A model generated the notes under the pieces. That model was given only the letters and a program-made list of their open reading frames with translations. It did no database searches and had not been told where the DNA came from. Source: Brevipalpus yothersi (Eukaryota; Arthropoda; Arachnida; Trombidiformes; Tenuipalpidae). Taken from it: 64,000 nucleotides of DNA. Location: the NCBI GenBank assembly GCA_003956705.1, contig QZCP01000167.1, positions 26,662 to 90,661 on the forward strand, written 5' to 3'. A program made the translations under genes and the position numbers. Shown piece after piece: positions 13,169 to 23,574 of the stretch. Numbering within the stretch: position 1 is the stretch's first letter; each line of letters starts with the position of its first letter.

Positions 13169-13278
13169 CTTGACATGGTATAGAGAAAAAATATATGGTG
13201 AAAAAAGCTAGTGAAACAGACCAAGCTAGCAGAGAAAGTCCGTGGATAGCCATTCGATCTTGAAATATGCTTTTCAAT
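13169..13278 (-). CDS. Class A GPCR, exon 2 (TM4)
   Basis: This 110-nt exon lies between the acceptor ctttctttttccag and the donor gtgaga. It enters with one base completing an Arg codon and leaves in phase 1, matching both neighbours. It encodes intracellular loop 2 and TM4 with the conserved Trp (IHGLSLLAWSVSLAFF). It is separated from exon 3 by a 410-nt intron and from exon 1 by a 14-kb intron. Confidence 0.88.
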
Positions 13279-13494
13279 CTGGAAAAAGAAAGAGAAAAAA
13301 AAGCAAATCTTAGGGCCTGATAAGACAAAAAGAGGGAAAGATCCAAGATCGATGAGATCTTTGACAAGCATCAAGTAAGATGAGGCAAGATGTCTGTTAT
13401 CTTGATAGAAGAGTCCTCTCATGTCTCGTTCCATGAGATTAATTTGAACAAGATCCATATTGAAATGGTATCCTATGCAGTTGATATCGCACGA

Positions 13495-13650
<156 letters not shown>

Positions 13651-14097
13651 TATCTTCTCTCGAGAATCAGAGTTACTTAAAACGGAATACATGTTTGCTC
13701 ACATACCAACTGAGATGCTTGAACGTTAACATATTTGATCTGTCTCTCGTTCTGGTTGACCTCGTCATGAGATGTCAGGAGATAATGTCTATATATTCTT
13801 TCCAGTAAGAAAGGAACCGAATGAATAATTATGCTGATTAGTAGATTGGATAACAAGAGTGCATGGCTATGATATGATCTTCCCTTATTTGAATTGCTGG
13901 CTGGTCAAGCAAACCATCAGACAGCATACTAGGTCCTGATTATGATTTCCATTTTGGTTATAAGTTGCGATTACGATATTATCGATTTTTTTCGCTCATA
14001 TTTGAGGATCATTAAATAGTCTTTATTTGTTTTACTAGCCAATACATTTGGAAGAACTCTTTGAGTCTCATTCAAGCCTCATGAAACTCAAGCGTGT

Positions 14098-14616
14098 GTG
14101 GTCCTAGGATTCGAGCAAACATATAATTTTGCCATCAAACGTGGGATTTTGATAAGGTTCATACCTGAACTATCAATAAAGTATCCACGAGTTGCAGTGA
14201 TTTTTGGTCAATCTAGACTATCAAAATTGCCCTCTAATGATCAAAAACTGTTAATGAAGCTTGCCCAACAATCTATCTTGAGTAGCGAGTGTGCTTCAGA
14301 AAAGATTTGAAAATGTTCTATATCCATATTTCAAGAAGAAGAGTAGAGGATTGATCATGAACGAACCGTTTTAGTTCTACATGTTCTGTATGTGACTGTA
14401 TTTCCCTCAAATTATTCATTATCAGAATCGGAAGTTACTCAATATATCACAGCCTACGAAAAGATATTTGTAGAGTTCAAATCTTCGGGAAAGTGGTTGG
14501 CTATGTATTGGAGTGATAAACAAGCCTCTTCATGCGAGAGGAAACAAATTATTCAACAGGATACTCGAGATTCCAAGGAAACCTCAAGTTCAAATGTTAT
14601 ACCACAGAATAAGTAG
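14098..14616 (+). pseudogene. Possible decayed coding sequence, origin unknown
   Basis: Two open stretches in the same frame (14098-14310 and 14392-14616) are separated by a stop at 14308-14310 and a second stop near 14362. Their composition is protein-like rather than repeat-like (for example KLPSNDQKLLMKLAQQ, and ESEVTQYITAYEKIFVEF), with no start, splice signals or recognised domain. I infer a relic of a gene or mobile element inside the GPCR intron; a chance open frame is also possible. Confidence 0.25.
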
Positions 14617-16104
14617 CCCGGAAGTTAAGACGAAAAGCTCTTCTTTGTCTCAGTTGTCTAGGAAACTCTTTAGTCTAACTCAAGAATGATCTACTCAACT
14701 GTATGTATTCTCAGGCAAAGTGTTCTCAAGTTTACTCCCAAGTTTTGAAGAAGAAGAATAGGCAAAGCACGGTTACCCTATGTTCAAGATATATTAAACC
14801 TCAGATTGATCCCTAAACATACCTCAGAGTTGTTTCCACCAATATCTAACAAGTAAAGAGTTTTTGCATTCAGATAAATTCCACCATAGCCTTCAAGCAA
14901 ACAGATCAATTCAAATCGACTTCACTCTAAACTAAGAGGGTAAGAAAAAGCAATAAAAAAAATCTAATTCAAAGATTTTAGAGGCAATCCCGAAGGATAA
15001 AGAAACTTTCTTAGCTATCATGTGATTTGAACCCACATCCTCAGAGAATTCGATAGAAATATAGCTTCAATCTTATTGTTCTCTTTAGATACTGTTTGAC
15101 AATATTTGATTTTTTTAATGCTCGTGTTCTTTTGGAAGCTTCCTCCTGATATTTCACACAAACACTTTTAGCTGAAGATTTTCCAAATTTTACAGTAAAA
15201 TCTCATGCTCAAATCGTCTGCACACTCCTTTGATCAAAAACAAATTTTTTTTTGTTCAAACTGAACAAATGCGTAAAAAAATTATTTCGATTCTTGCTGT
15301 TTTCTTCGCCTTTCTCGGGCTTGAGGATCTTGATTTCCTACTATCTTCAAAGTTCAGTTGAGAAAAAACATCGTCAATTATCAATGCAATATAGCAGGGG
15401 ACCGTTTAGAATAACCCTAAATTTAGTTGATTTTTAAGCTAATAATCACAATTGCAGCTAAGATATACACAAAAAATGAGAGGAAATATCCAATTTATTG
15501 GGAATTATTGGGTACAATAATGGAGTTTCCAATTTCTTTAATTCTGATTGTGCAAATATTTTTTAATAACAGCAACAATTCTCTCACTTTCAATTTAGTC
15601 CAGAATAATCCAATCACGCAATCTATTGAATTTTTTTTCATTGCTTTTGACATTGGTTACTACTAGGTCCAAAGCAGACCTCATAAGAACTCAAAAATTT
15701 TCTGAGGTATTCGGTGACTCTGAGAGGCTATCATGGAATAACAATCATACTGAAGATCAAAGATCTTTCATATATTACGATATTATGATTTACTATCAAC
15801 ATCTATGAAGACATGGAAAATTTTTTATCAGTAAATTGAATGAAGAAGCTGATAGAGGATGAACATTTCTATCATAATGATCCTGTGCTCAGGTTGGTTG
15901 ATACTGTCCATTTTAAAAAGAAAAACTCCAACAAAACTGTCAGCAACACAATGATGATATTATATAATAATTATTATTATCTTCTCTCCCCACCATATGA
16001 TCACCTGTTCAGTATTAGATGTGGAGAAACAGCTTCAGAGGTATAAAGTCAACCGAAGGATTCAAGAAGCATGAAGTTTTGAAAAAAATGTGGGACTAGA
16101 GCAC

Positions 16105-16172
16105 AGAAAGAGAGAAAGAGAGAAAGAGAGAAAGAGAGAAAGAGAGAAAGAGAAAGAGAAAAAGAAAGAGAG
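16105..16172. repeat. (GAGAAAGA)n-type purine repeat
   Basis: About 68 bp of an 8-bp purine unit (roughly gagaaaga), degenerating to gaaa at the right end. Confidence 0.9.
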
Positions 16173-16549
16173 ACTTTCATCAGTTTCCCTCTATTTTTTC
16201 TTCCACTGTTAAGAGGGAAAAAAGGAGGAGCTTTGACACCTCTTCCTTGATGCTCACTGTTCATGATGTCTATGGAGAGAAAAATGAGTTTAAATGTAGA
16301 CTAGATACACTATTGACCTGATTATTGTGATCCAGGATGGCAGGATCATCCAAAATGATCGCAAAATGACCGCAAAATGACCCTTTACATGTCGAGTCAA
16401 CTGGTAAATTTTGAGGCAAATGTATAAGCAAGCAAAAGAGCGAAAAAGATTAGCATATGACTTGAATTCGATTTCTCTTCCCACCTCCTGTGAATGATCG
16501 TCCAGTGTCATCTGAAATTTTGATCCTTCTAGTGGCAATCAAGTGAGCA

Positions 16550-16556
16550 TATAAAA
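16550..16556 (+). promoter_or_regulatory. TATA box (TATAAAA) of the nested secreted-protein gene
   Basis: TATAAAA at 16550 is followed 29 nt later by an arthropod-like initiator (CTCAGCA around 16576-16582), the expected spacing. The first ATG of the gene is 87 nt further on. This is the best core promoter visible in the window. Confidence 0.65.
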
Positions 16557-16665
16557 TGACATAACAATCAGACAACTCAGCATTTTCTACTGTGCTGGGG
16601 TACATTTGACAAAGTGATTTGAATCAATTTTTGCTCATTAATTCTGATTGTTTGCTAACATCACA

Positions 16666-17504
16666 ATGATGTTCGTTAACACTTTTCTCGTGGTTCTCAT
16701 CGCTGGTGTCCTGTTATCGACCCCTTTAGTGTCCAAGCTGATGATGAAAATGATGCATTGGAAGACGCTATCAACGAAATCAACGATATTGTGGAAGAAA
16801 AAGGTCTGTCGGAAGATGATCGCAAGGCTAAGATTACTGCTGTAACCAAAAAGCTTTCCAAAGCTATGGATAGCTTTGACTTGACCCCCGAAGAGGCCAA
16901 AAAACTATCTGGACCCCTGTCCATGTGGACTAGTGATCTGAAGAAACGTCTTGAGGAACTTCATGCTAAGAATGGAGAAGTAAGTCCAGATGATCTGATC
17001 AAAGCAATCGATGAAAGTATGGCTAGTCGTCCTGATTTGGGACAAGAGGTTGGAACTATTCTGAAAAGCAAAGATCAGAAGGAAGTCAAGCAGTTTTTCT
17101 CAAATATGAAATCATCAGCCAAACGTTTGGGTCATAAACTGAAAGAAAAAGTCAAGTCTGGTTGGAAAAAAACTAAACATTTTCTCAGAATCAGGAGAGG
17201 TGTCTTTAGTACCATTGGCAATGGTATCAGCCGAATAATTAATGCAACTTTGAGTGTACTTGATCTTCTTGTCTTCAATCCGATCATTGCCGTTATTTCT
17301 ATACCATTCAAAGGTTTCGGTTATGCTGGTGATCTTTTAGATACTCTCACAATAGCAGCCGCTGTAAGAATTTACGACTATCTTTTCAAATTCTATGGAG
17401 ATCCAGAGTATAAGAAAAATATGAACGAACATATCAAGGGTGTTTTAGGTGAGCGTAGAGTAGAAATGTTAGAAGATCTTGCTCATAAATTGAAGCTAAA
17501 CTGA
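16666..17504 (+). CDS. Secreted helical protein nested in GPCR intron, apparent 1-nt frameshift
   Basis: Two ATGs at 16666 and 16669 open a typical signal peptide (MFVNTFLVVLIAGVLLSTP). The frame then shifts near 16721-16730. From there a different frame is open to TGA 17502-17504 and begins FSVQADDENDALEDA, which looks like a cleavage site and mature N-terminus. One missing base at the CCCC run (16721-16724) would join the two; no GT-AG pair gives a convincing intron. The mature part is about 255 residues. The N-terminal 110 are charged helices, then a Lys-rich segment. The C-terminal half is amphipathic and glycine-containing with hydrophobic stretches (LLVFNPIIAVISIPF, LLDTLTIAAAVRIYDY), suggesting membrane or lipid contact. 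A TATA box and a poly(A) signal flank it, arguing for a live gene. No family is recognised. Confidence 0.75.
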
Positions 17505-17645
17505 ACTATTATAAGCTATCATGAGCGTGAGAGTTTACCTTTTCAATATCATGAATGTGTACTTATGATCTGTACAACTTGGAATGCTGACGAATTCTTT
17601 GTCCATGATATCAAGTTTATGTAAACGTGTCATAACTCTCTTGAT

Positions 17646-17651
17646 AATAAA
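17646..17651 (+). terminator. Poly(A) signal AATAAA
   Basis: A canonical AATAAA lies 141 nt after the stop of the nested secreted-protein gene, on the same strand. Confidence 0.6.
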
Positions 17652-18195
17652 TGACTAACCACTTCTATTAGAAAATTAGTATCACATAATAGTTTTAACA
17701 AATTACTATCACATATATTACCTGTCACAAGAGCTCAAAAATACCGTTCACCTTTGATGGATTATGTGTTTTATATCTGACACTATGGACTAGGATTTAA
17801 GGAAAAGCTTGAATTGTTTTATGCATATTAAGATAGAAAGATCCAATCAATTGGAGTTTAAGTTTCGATTTACTCTGATTCCCTGTTCTACCATAGTGTA
17901 TTTGATATTTTGTCTACTGATAATCACAACTAAATCAAATGGTGTTTCTTGCTGATTAAGTGACTCATTCACGCTACGAAGATATTACTCAATGTCAATG
18001 CTCAATAATAAGCGGTCAAAGTGTGTGAATTGTTGGGGCTCACTTTCATATTGAAATGAAATGCATTTGAATAAATTGAGCTTATCAATGCTATCATGAG
18101 AGAGAGAGCAAAAAAGAGTGAGCAGAAATTGGATTCTCCCTGATGAAGCTTCTGCTTCTGACTCTTTCTCATTTATTTGATATCTTTCTCTTACT

Positions 18196-18640
18196 AGTAG
18201 TCGCTCACTTCGCTCGCTACGCTCGCTTGTTCGCTCTTGTTTCGAGGCCTAAAATCATTGAATCAATTATTTGATCTGATGTATCTGATGTATCAGTTGA
18301 GGTCAGATTAAAGCTACCTTCTCCAGCATAAGATGCCGATGGTGAAATTGTCTATTCAGCCCCTAAAGTGCGCGACTTTTGGCAGCTCTAATTACGTAAA
18401 TCTCGAGCCAGCCTTGCTCAGGCCACTTCGGCTCACGCATCACCACTGCGCATCTTTACCGCGCATCCAAAAATAATTCTCTTTTATATAAGATTAATTT
18501 CATTTGTAATTCATTTTCGTATACTTTTTTTGTCACCAAACTTGCGCTCTCTTAAGTCCGCTGGACTCCTTATTCTTCGTGCTCTCTGTGCCTCAGGCAC
18601 TTGTTCTCCTCGTGAAAAGTTGTCTTCGACCGATGAGTGA
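18196..18640. other. GC-richer, palindrome-rich island
   Basis: The composition differs from the AT-rich surroundings. It contains short inverted repeats such as GTCC-gct-GGAC and GTGCC-tca-GGCAC. It also has runs of overlapping near-palindromes built on tcgct/gcgag (cgctcgctacgctcgc) and a GAGCC...GGCTC stem. No open frame and no terminal repeats could be fixed. It may be a non-autonomous mobile element or a structured transcript; neither is shown. Confidence 0.4.
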
Positions 18641-20285
18641 CCTCAGCCTCCAATAATCCGATAATCCATATCTCCCCTTCCCTTCATGGCCACTATATAG
18701 AGACCAATTGATTTCAATATCGAAACACATCGATAAAATCAAATCATACCTGGATTAAATGGATAAAATTTTCTCAAATCACTCGGCCAATGGGATTATT
18801 ACTTTTTCGTTTTTATTTATTTCACAATTTACGATCAGCATCAATCAATCGTTATCAATTCCTTTTCGGAGATAGATGACAAAGAATAGTAGAATTGACA
18901 CCGATATCTTCTTTTGATTCTGATTTGGCTTAACTCTGGAACTATTGAATACTTGGAGTACTCTATGTGTATTGATATTTCAGCAGCACAGATATCTTGT
19001 AAAAGCAAGGAATGCAAAGCATCGAATGGAGACTGTCGCTGAACTGTAATTGCAATTTGTCATTCCAAATTTCTTGTCCACTTCATAATTAGCCTGAAAA
19101 GCGATATCCTGATTCAATCGCTTAGAAGAGCGAAAATTCAATTCTCCAATGAGCATGAACAATGTACCAAGATTCTCATGAAATAAGAACAAGATTATAT
19201 TCTCTTTCGGCAAAGATAGCTTCATTTAGCTTCGAGGACCAAATTATGCTGTCTAGCTTGATAAATGAAGAATAGTTGGTCATCTTTCATGCTCATTTTT
19301 TCTTCTCTTCCTCTCATCCTTCCATTCAAGAATGATAAGTTTCCAAGATTCGCATCTGAAGTTCTTGCTGAAAAAGGAATTCAAAGAGTTTAGCAAGCTA
19401 TAGTACCACCAGGCATTGGTCACGATGAGCTGTATGTCTGATATATAACAGATTCGATTTGCTTGTCTACCATCTTTTTGCAATTCCATTCTTGTATAAG
19501 TGTCATTCTTGTCATTACTCGGAAAGAAAAATGGTAACAAGAATCTGAATGTTTTCCGAGGAAGAGAGTGAAAATAAAAAAAAAGATAATTTTTTGATGT
19601 GTTTATCCATCTTGTTGGAGCATCTTCATCGTGGACCATTATCATGATACACATTGGTACAGAAATTCTTTCTTCCCACTCGAGACAGAGACAGTTCAAA
19701 AAATGTACCAAAAAAAGTGTCCTATCAAAATCACATCAATCATGATGGATAGTTTTTATTTTCTACCAACCTCAGTTGACATCTCAGTCTGCTGGGTGAG
19801 AATTGCATCAGGATATTATCGTATACATCGTATGAGGGTGTGTGTTCCAAATGAGATGAATTTACATGCAATCTCTGAAAATTTTTGGAATATGAAATTT
19901 AATCATATGCCTGATAAATTATGAAAAACATTGTGCCTTTACCTGTTATCTGGTAAAGCTATAAGGCCATCTGATGCATGACCGAATGCATGAACTGAGG
20001 TATTTTATGTGATCACAAAAGGTTACGAAATAAATTGAGCTTATATTACGACAGCACATCTAATGTGCCTGACACATACAATGCATACAAAGAATTCATT
20101 TTATCAGCATTTTATCATAAGTACCAATAGCAAATTCTTGTCCTGGTTTTTTTCTCGTGTGATGATAATAATTATCATTCATATGCTTCGGTTACCTTGT
20201 GAATACACGAGGACTGCTCATAAATATGGGGCTGCTATGGAATTTATTAATATTATTTTATGGAAAGATCGAAGCCTCATCTTCT

Positions 20286-20287
<2 letters not shown>

Positions 20288-20334
<47 letters not shown>
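20288..20334. repeat. (TC)n tract, left arm of an inverted pair
   Basis: A 47-bp TC tract followed 29 bp later by a GA tract. Read on one strand the two can pair as a hairpin. Confidence 0.93.
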
Positions 20335-20336
<2 letters not shown>

Positions 20337-20363
20337 ATTGTATAATAACCGTTTTATCAAGAT

Positions 20364-20383
20364 GAGAGAGAGAGAGAGAGAGA
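20364..20383. repeat. (GA)n tract, right arm of an inverted pair
   Basis: A 20-bp GA tract complementary to the TC tract at 20288-20334. Confidence 0.93.
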
Positions 20384-20759
20384 ACAAATATCATCCAGAT
20401 AGCTCAATTATCGTTTCTCTCTTATACCTTGTACATACTCCAGTGGAATGACATTTTATTAAGATGCTTCTAGCCTAAATCATAACAATAGATGAAAATC
20501 AGGTACACAAAAGATAGTCTGCTGATATCACATCTTCTCGATGAATTTGAGTTGATTGAGGAATGTCAGCTATACAAATTGAATATCAGTACTATATTGA
20601 GCTCGGGGTTATTGGAGATCCACTACATCTTCTATCTCTGAATTGTTGTTCTTCTACCAAAATCAAATGCAATCGTAACTGAAGCTTAATCTATCTTTTT
20701 TTGATTATACAGTAAAAAGAACAACACAAAAAGCTAGCTGAAATGGATCCCCAAATCTA

Positions 20760-21580
20760 GGATTGAGTCCTAATCTGATCAACATCTTCTCTGGATTTAA
20801 GTAAGCACGAATTTAAGCTGCTCCCGAAATGATTCAATGATTCCTTCCATGTTAGCGAATACTGCATCCCGAGACCCAGCGACCAGAAGATATCATCCAT
20901 CACTAACGATTGAGCCAAGATGTAGATGAATAGGAATTATTCATAAATCTGGATATAATCTCACCACCAAATTCGGGGTAACCAGCATATTGATTCTGAT
21001 TGAGTGTTTCTCTTATAAGGAACTCATAATGAATCGCAAATTAGATATATATATTCAAGGTCCTGAAATTGTGGATTGCTGATAGGGGTCAAGGCTTTGT
21101 GAATGTTGCTCAGATGATACTTTTCTAAATATCTGAGAGAATTTAGAGCTTTAGAGAGGATAAAAGGATGGATAATAGATGAACTCTGTAACTCTTTGCG
21201 GTCAATCAAGGCAACCAATCTATGAGGTTCACGCTTCATCAAGGGAAAAACTGTTCATCCAGAAGTTACAAGATTCTCCAAGTTTTCACTCCATCTGATA
21301 TCTGACGGGATAGGTCTCTGGCTGATCTGTGATAAAAAACTTGCATCAGAGCTGTGATGAAGCTAGGAAGAGAATTTGACTCTTAAGTAGGAGTTGATTT
21401 GTATTCATCTCTGTGAAAATTTATCAAAAAATATGCTGGTCAAACATTGAGAATTCATTATTCATCAGCATTCTGTACTTCTTCTCCTTCAATGCCCAGT
21501 AGGATGAGATTTGTGATTCAACCTGCGAATAGATGTTTCTGGTTCTCTTAGAATATTGAGCAAGCTTGCGAATGTACAGG
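20760..21580 (-). pseudogene. Decayed coding sequence, possibly retroelement-derived
   Basis: Reading the minus strand from 21580 downwards gives successive protein-like stretches in shifting frames, broken by stops. Examples are LYIRKLAQYSKRTRNIYSQV, SFITALMQVFYHRSARDLS, LVALIDRKELQSSSIIHPF and AVFANMEGIIESFREQLK. There are no matching splice signals. Composition and even charge distribution suggest former coding DNA. Its proximity to a reverse-transcriptase-like fragment at 22792-23049 suggests a shared retroelement origin, but I could not name the protein. Confidence 0.3.
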
Positions 21581-22395
21581 TGATAGAAAGAGAAAAAAAG
21601 TAATTCAAGGAATAAATTCTTTTTTCACTTGTTTAAGTCAATATGCATGTAAATGGAATTTTCCCAGAGAATATTCATTTCCTCTTGTTTATCTCTCTTT
21701 TTTTATTTCCATCAAGCCAAAGGAATGGAATATCACTCTGCCTCGCTGACAATTCGACAATGTAAGGCAAACAACAATCAAATTTCACAGGACTGAATCT
21801 AGGCTGAGCAGATGAATAAACAATGTTGAATAGACTGATGTGTAGAAAAAGTGATACAATCAGATAGAAAATATTAAATTCTCCAGATTTTCATAACCAG
21901 GGGAATCTATGAAATCATGATAATGAAATTGAGCTGACGCACAGAGTGATGAATTTGTTGATATATTGAGAATATAAGCCATAAATATGATAATTTTCTA
22001 TGACTATCAAGTTGATAACTCACAATTGTAGAACTTAATGCAATCTGATCAAAAAAGTTCCAGGATATAGCGGAGTTTATTATACAATCACATTGCAATA
22101 ATAACTGAGAGTCTTGGAAAAAGAGCTCAACGTCTCAAGCCAATAAACTGGTGGAATATGTAGATAACATTAGCATACACTTATTTTGCATTCCCTATTA
22201 ATTCACACCCAAAAATACCGACATTATCACCTTTGAATGGCATTCATGGAAAGAGTAGAAGTCTTCTGAGCTTTCTCTTTTAGTAAACTAACTTTTTGCT
22301 TCCTCGACGTAATCAAAAATGCTTGAGATTTGAAAAACGTCTCACTGACAGTTCTTGGAATGTTTTTATTCCCAGGTTTAATTTCTTCATGTAAA

Positions 22396-22425
22396 CGTGA
22401 TATGAAAAAACGTGATATGAAAAAA
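22396..22425. repeat. Two tandem 15-bp repeats
   Basis: The unit cgtgatatgaaaaaa occurs twice in perfect tandem. Confidence 0.9.
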
Positions 22426-22791
22426 TGAGGATGAGAATGATTTTTTGACTGAAATCTAGACAATTCATCTGAACTTTTGATTTTGAGACTAATAACTTCA
22501 TCTCAAGTCTTTTATTCAGTGGAGAGTTAATCAGACCGTGAGTGTCAATAAAATTCCCCGATCGAGCAACATTTTTTCGATGAAATTGTCAGTCAAAATT
22601 TAATTTCCTATGATTGTAAATTATAGGAACAATAAATTTTTCACTCACTGGACACTATCATGTTATCGGGAGGATCAAAGAATATATCACTAGATTTTTT
22701 ATGATTTGTGCCAATACTCTGAAATACACACAAACACAGTCTCATGAGACATATTTCCTAGTAAATGCATTCTCTGAAACAAAAGTGAAGA

Positions 22792-23049
22792 TCAGTATAC
22801 TGATAGTGATGATATTTTATTGATTGGTATATCAGCTATCGTGACACGATTGAGCCAGATGGAGATCATCAGTGCATTGGATTTCAGGATAGTAAGTGAT
22901 GATGAGAGGAAAAAGCTGAATGATGAGGCTGAGTCAACAGTTTTGTTGTTGTTGTGTAGGGATCTGATGATGTCCCTAATCTCAGATGGATGATTCTGAT
23001 GTACATGAATATCTGGAGGCGATTCTGATAGAGAAGAAGCTTTTACCAA
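22792..23049 (-). mobile_element. Possible LINE reverse-transcriptase relic (fingers region)
   Basis: The minus strand encodes HPSEIRDIIRSLHNNNK. This resembles the block of non-LTR reverse transcriptases just before the palm (hydrophobic-x-x-x-I-x-SL-x-N-x-K, usually followed by PGxDGI, which is degraded here). Next comes LKSNALMISIWLNRV and an IP, again in the expected order. There is no intact catalytic core. I infer a degenerate fragment; chance similarity remains possible. Confidence 0.35.
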
Positions 23050-23515
23050 TCAGAGAATCCATACCTAGATGATGTTCGCTTCTTGCTTTTTTTGCCGATG
23101 AGAGATGGAGGAAAATGATGGTAGCTCAAACTTTGCCTCAAACTGTTATTAGTATACACACACAAAATCAGAGACACTATTCATTTTCACCCAATTCCAC
23201 TTTTGCAACAGATTAAAAGAGCACTCGAAAAAAAGTCATACTGACTTAAGAATTATTTATTCACAAGATTGCTCTCTCCATAGAATAGATTTTTTTCTGA
23301 TTCCCTTCGATCCTTCAGGCAAAAGGGTTGTCATCATTTTGTTTCTCTCATTTTTCTTATTTTTTTAAACTCATTTGCTTGATTATTTTCTCAAGTCCAA
23401 TTTTGTAGTACATTATTTTTCTTTTGACTATACACTTCCCTAAAGCTATTCCCTGAAAAATTGGTGAATGAATCTCTACGGAAGAGTAAATTGCTACAGT
23501 TTTACTGTCTCTTCC

Positions 23516-23519
<4 letters not shown>

Positions 23520-23572
<53 letters not shown>
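23520..23572. repeat. (CT)n microsatellite
   Basis: A CT tract of about 52 bp in the GPCR intron. Confidence 0.94.

Positions 23573-23574
<2 letters not shown>

Noticed and set aside
15269..15361. 30-codon micro-frame starting MRKKIISILAVFFAFLG, signal-peptide-like
   Set aside because: It stops after 30 codons and I found no convincing donor or downstream exon to make a secreted protein.
16706..16737. A 32-nt GT-AG intron that would restore frame in the nested secreted-protein gene
   Set aside because: It is far shorter than other introns here (63 nt or more) and would leave only a 13-residue signal peptide. A one-base indel explains the data better.
18196..18640. Bacterial contamination or a misassembled bacterial fragment
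   Set aside because: Both flanks are ordinary host intron, there is no bacterial gene, and the composition shift is modest. Kept only as a compositional island.
19280..19711. 143-residue minus-strand frame
   Set aside because: No start context, splice signals or recognisable motif; aromatic-rich composition typical of random AT-rich frames.
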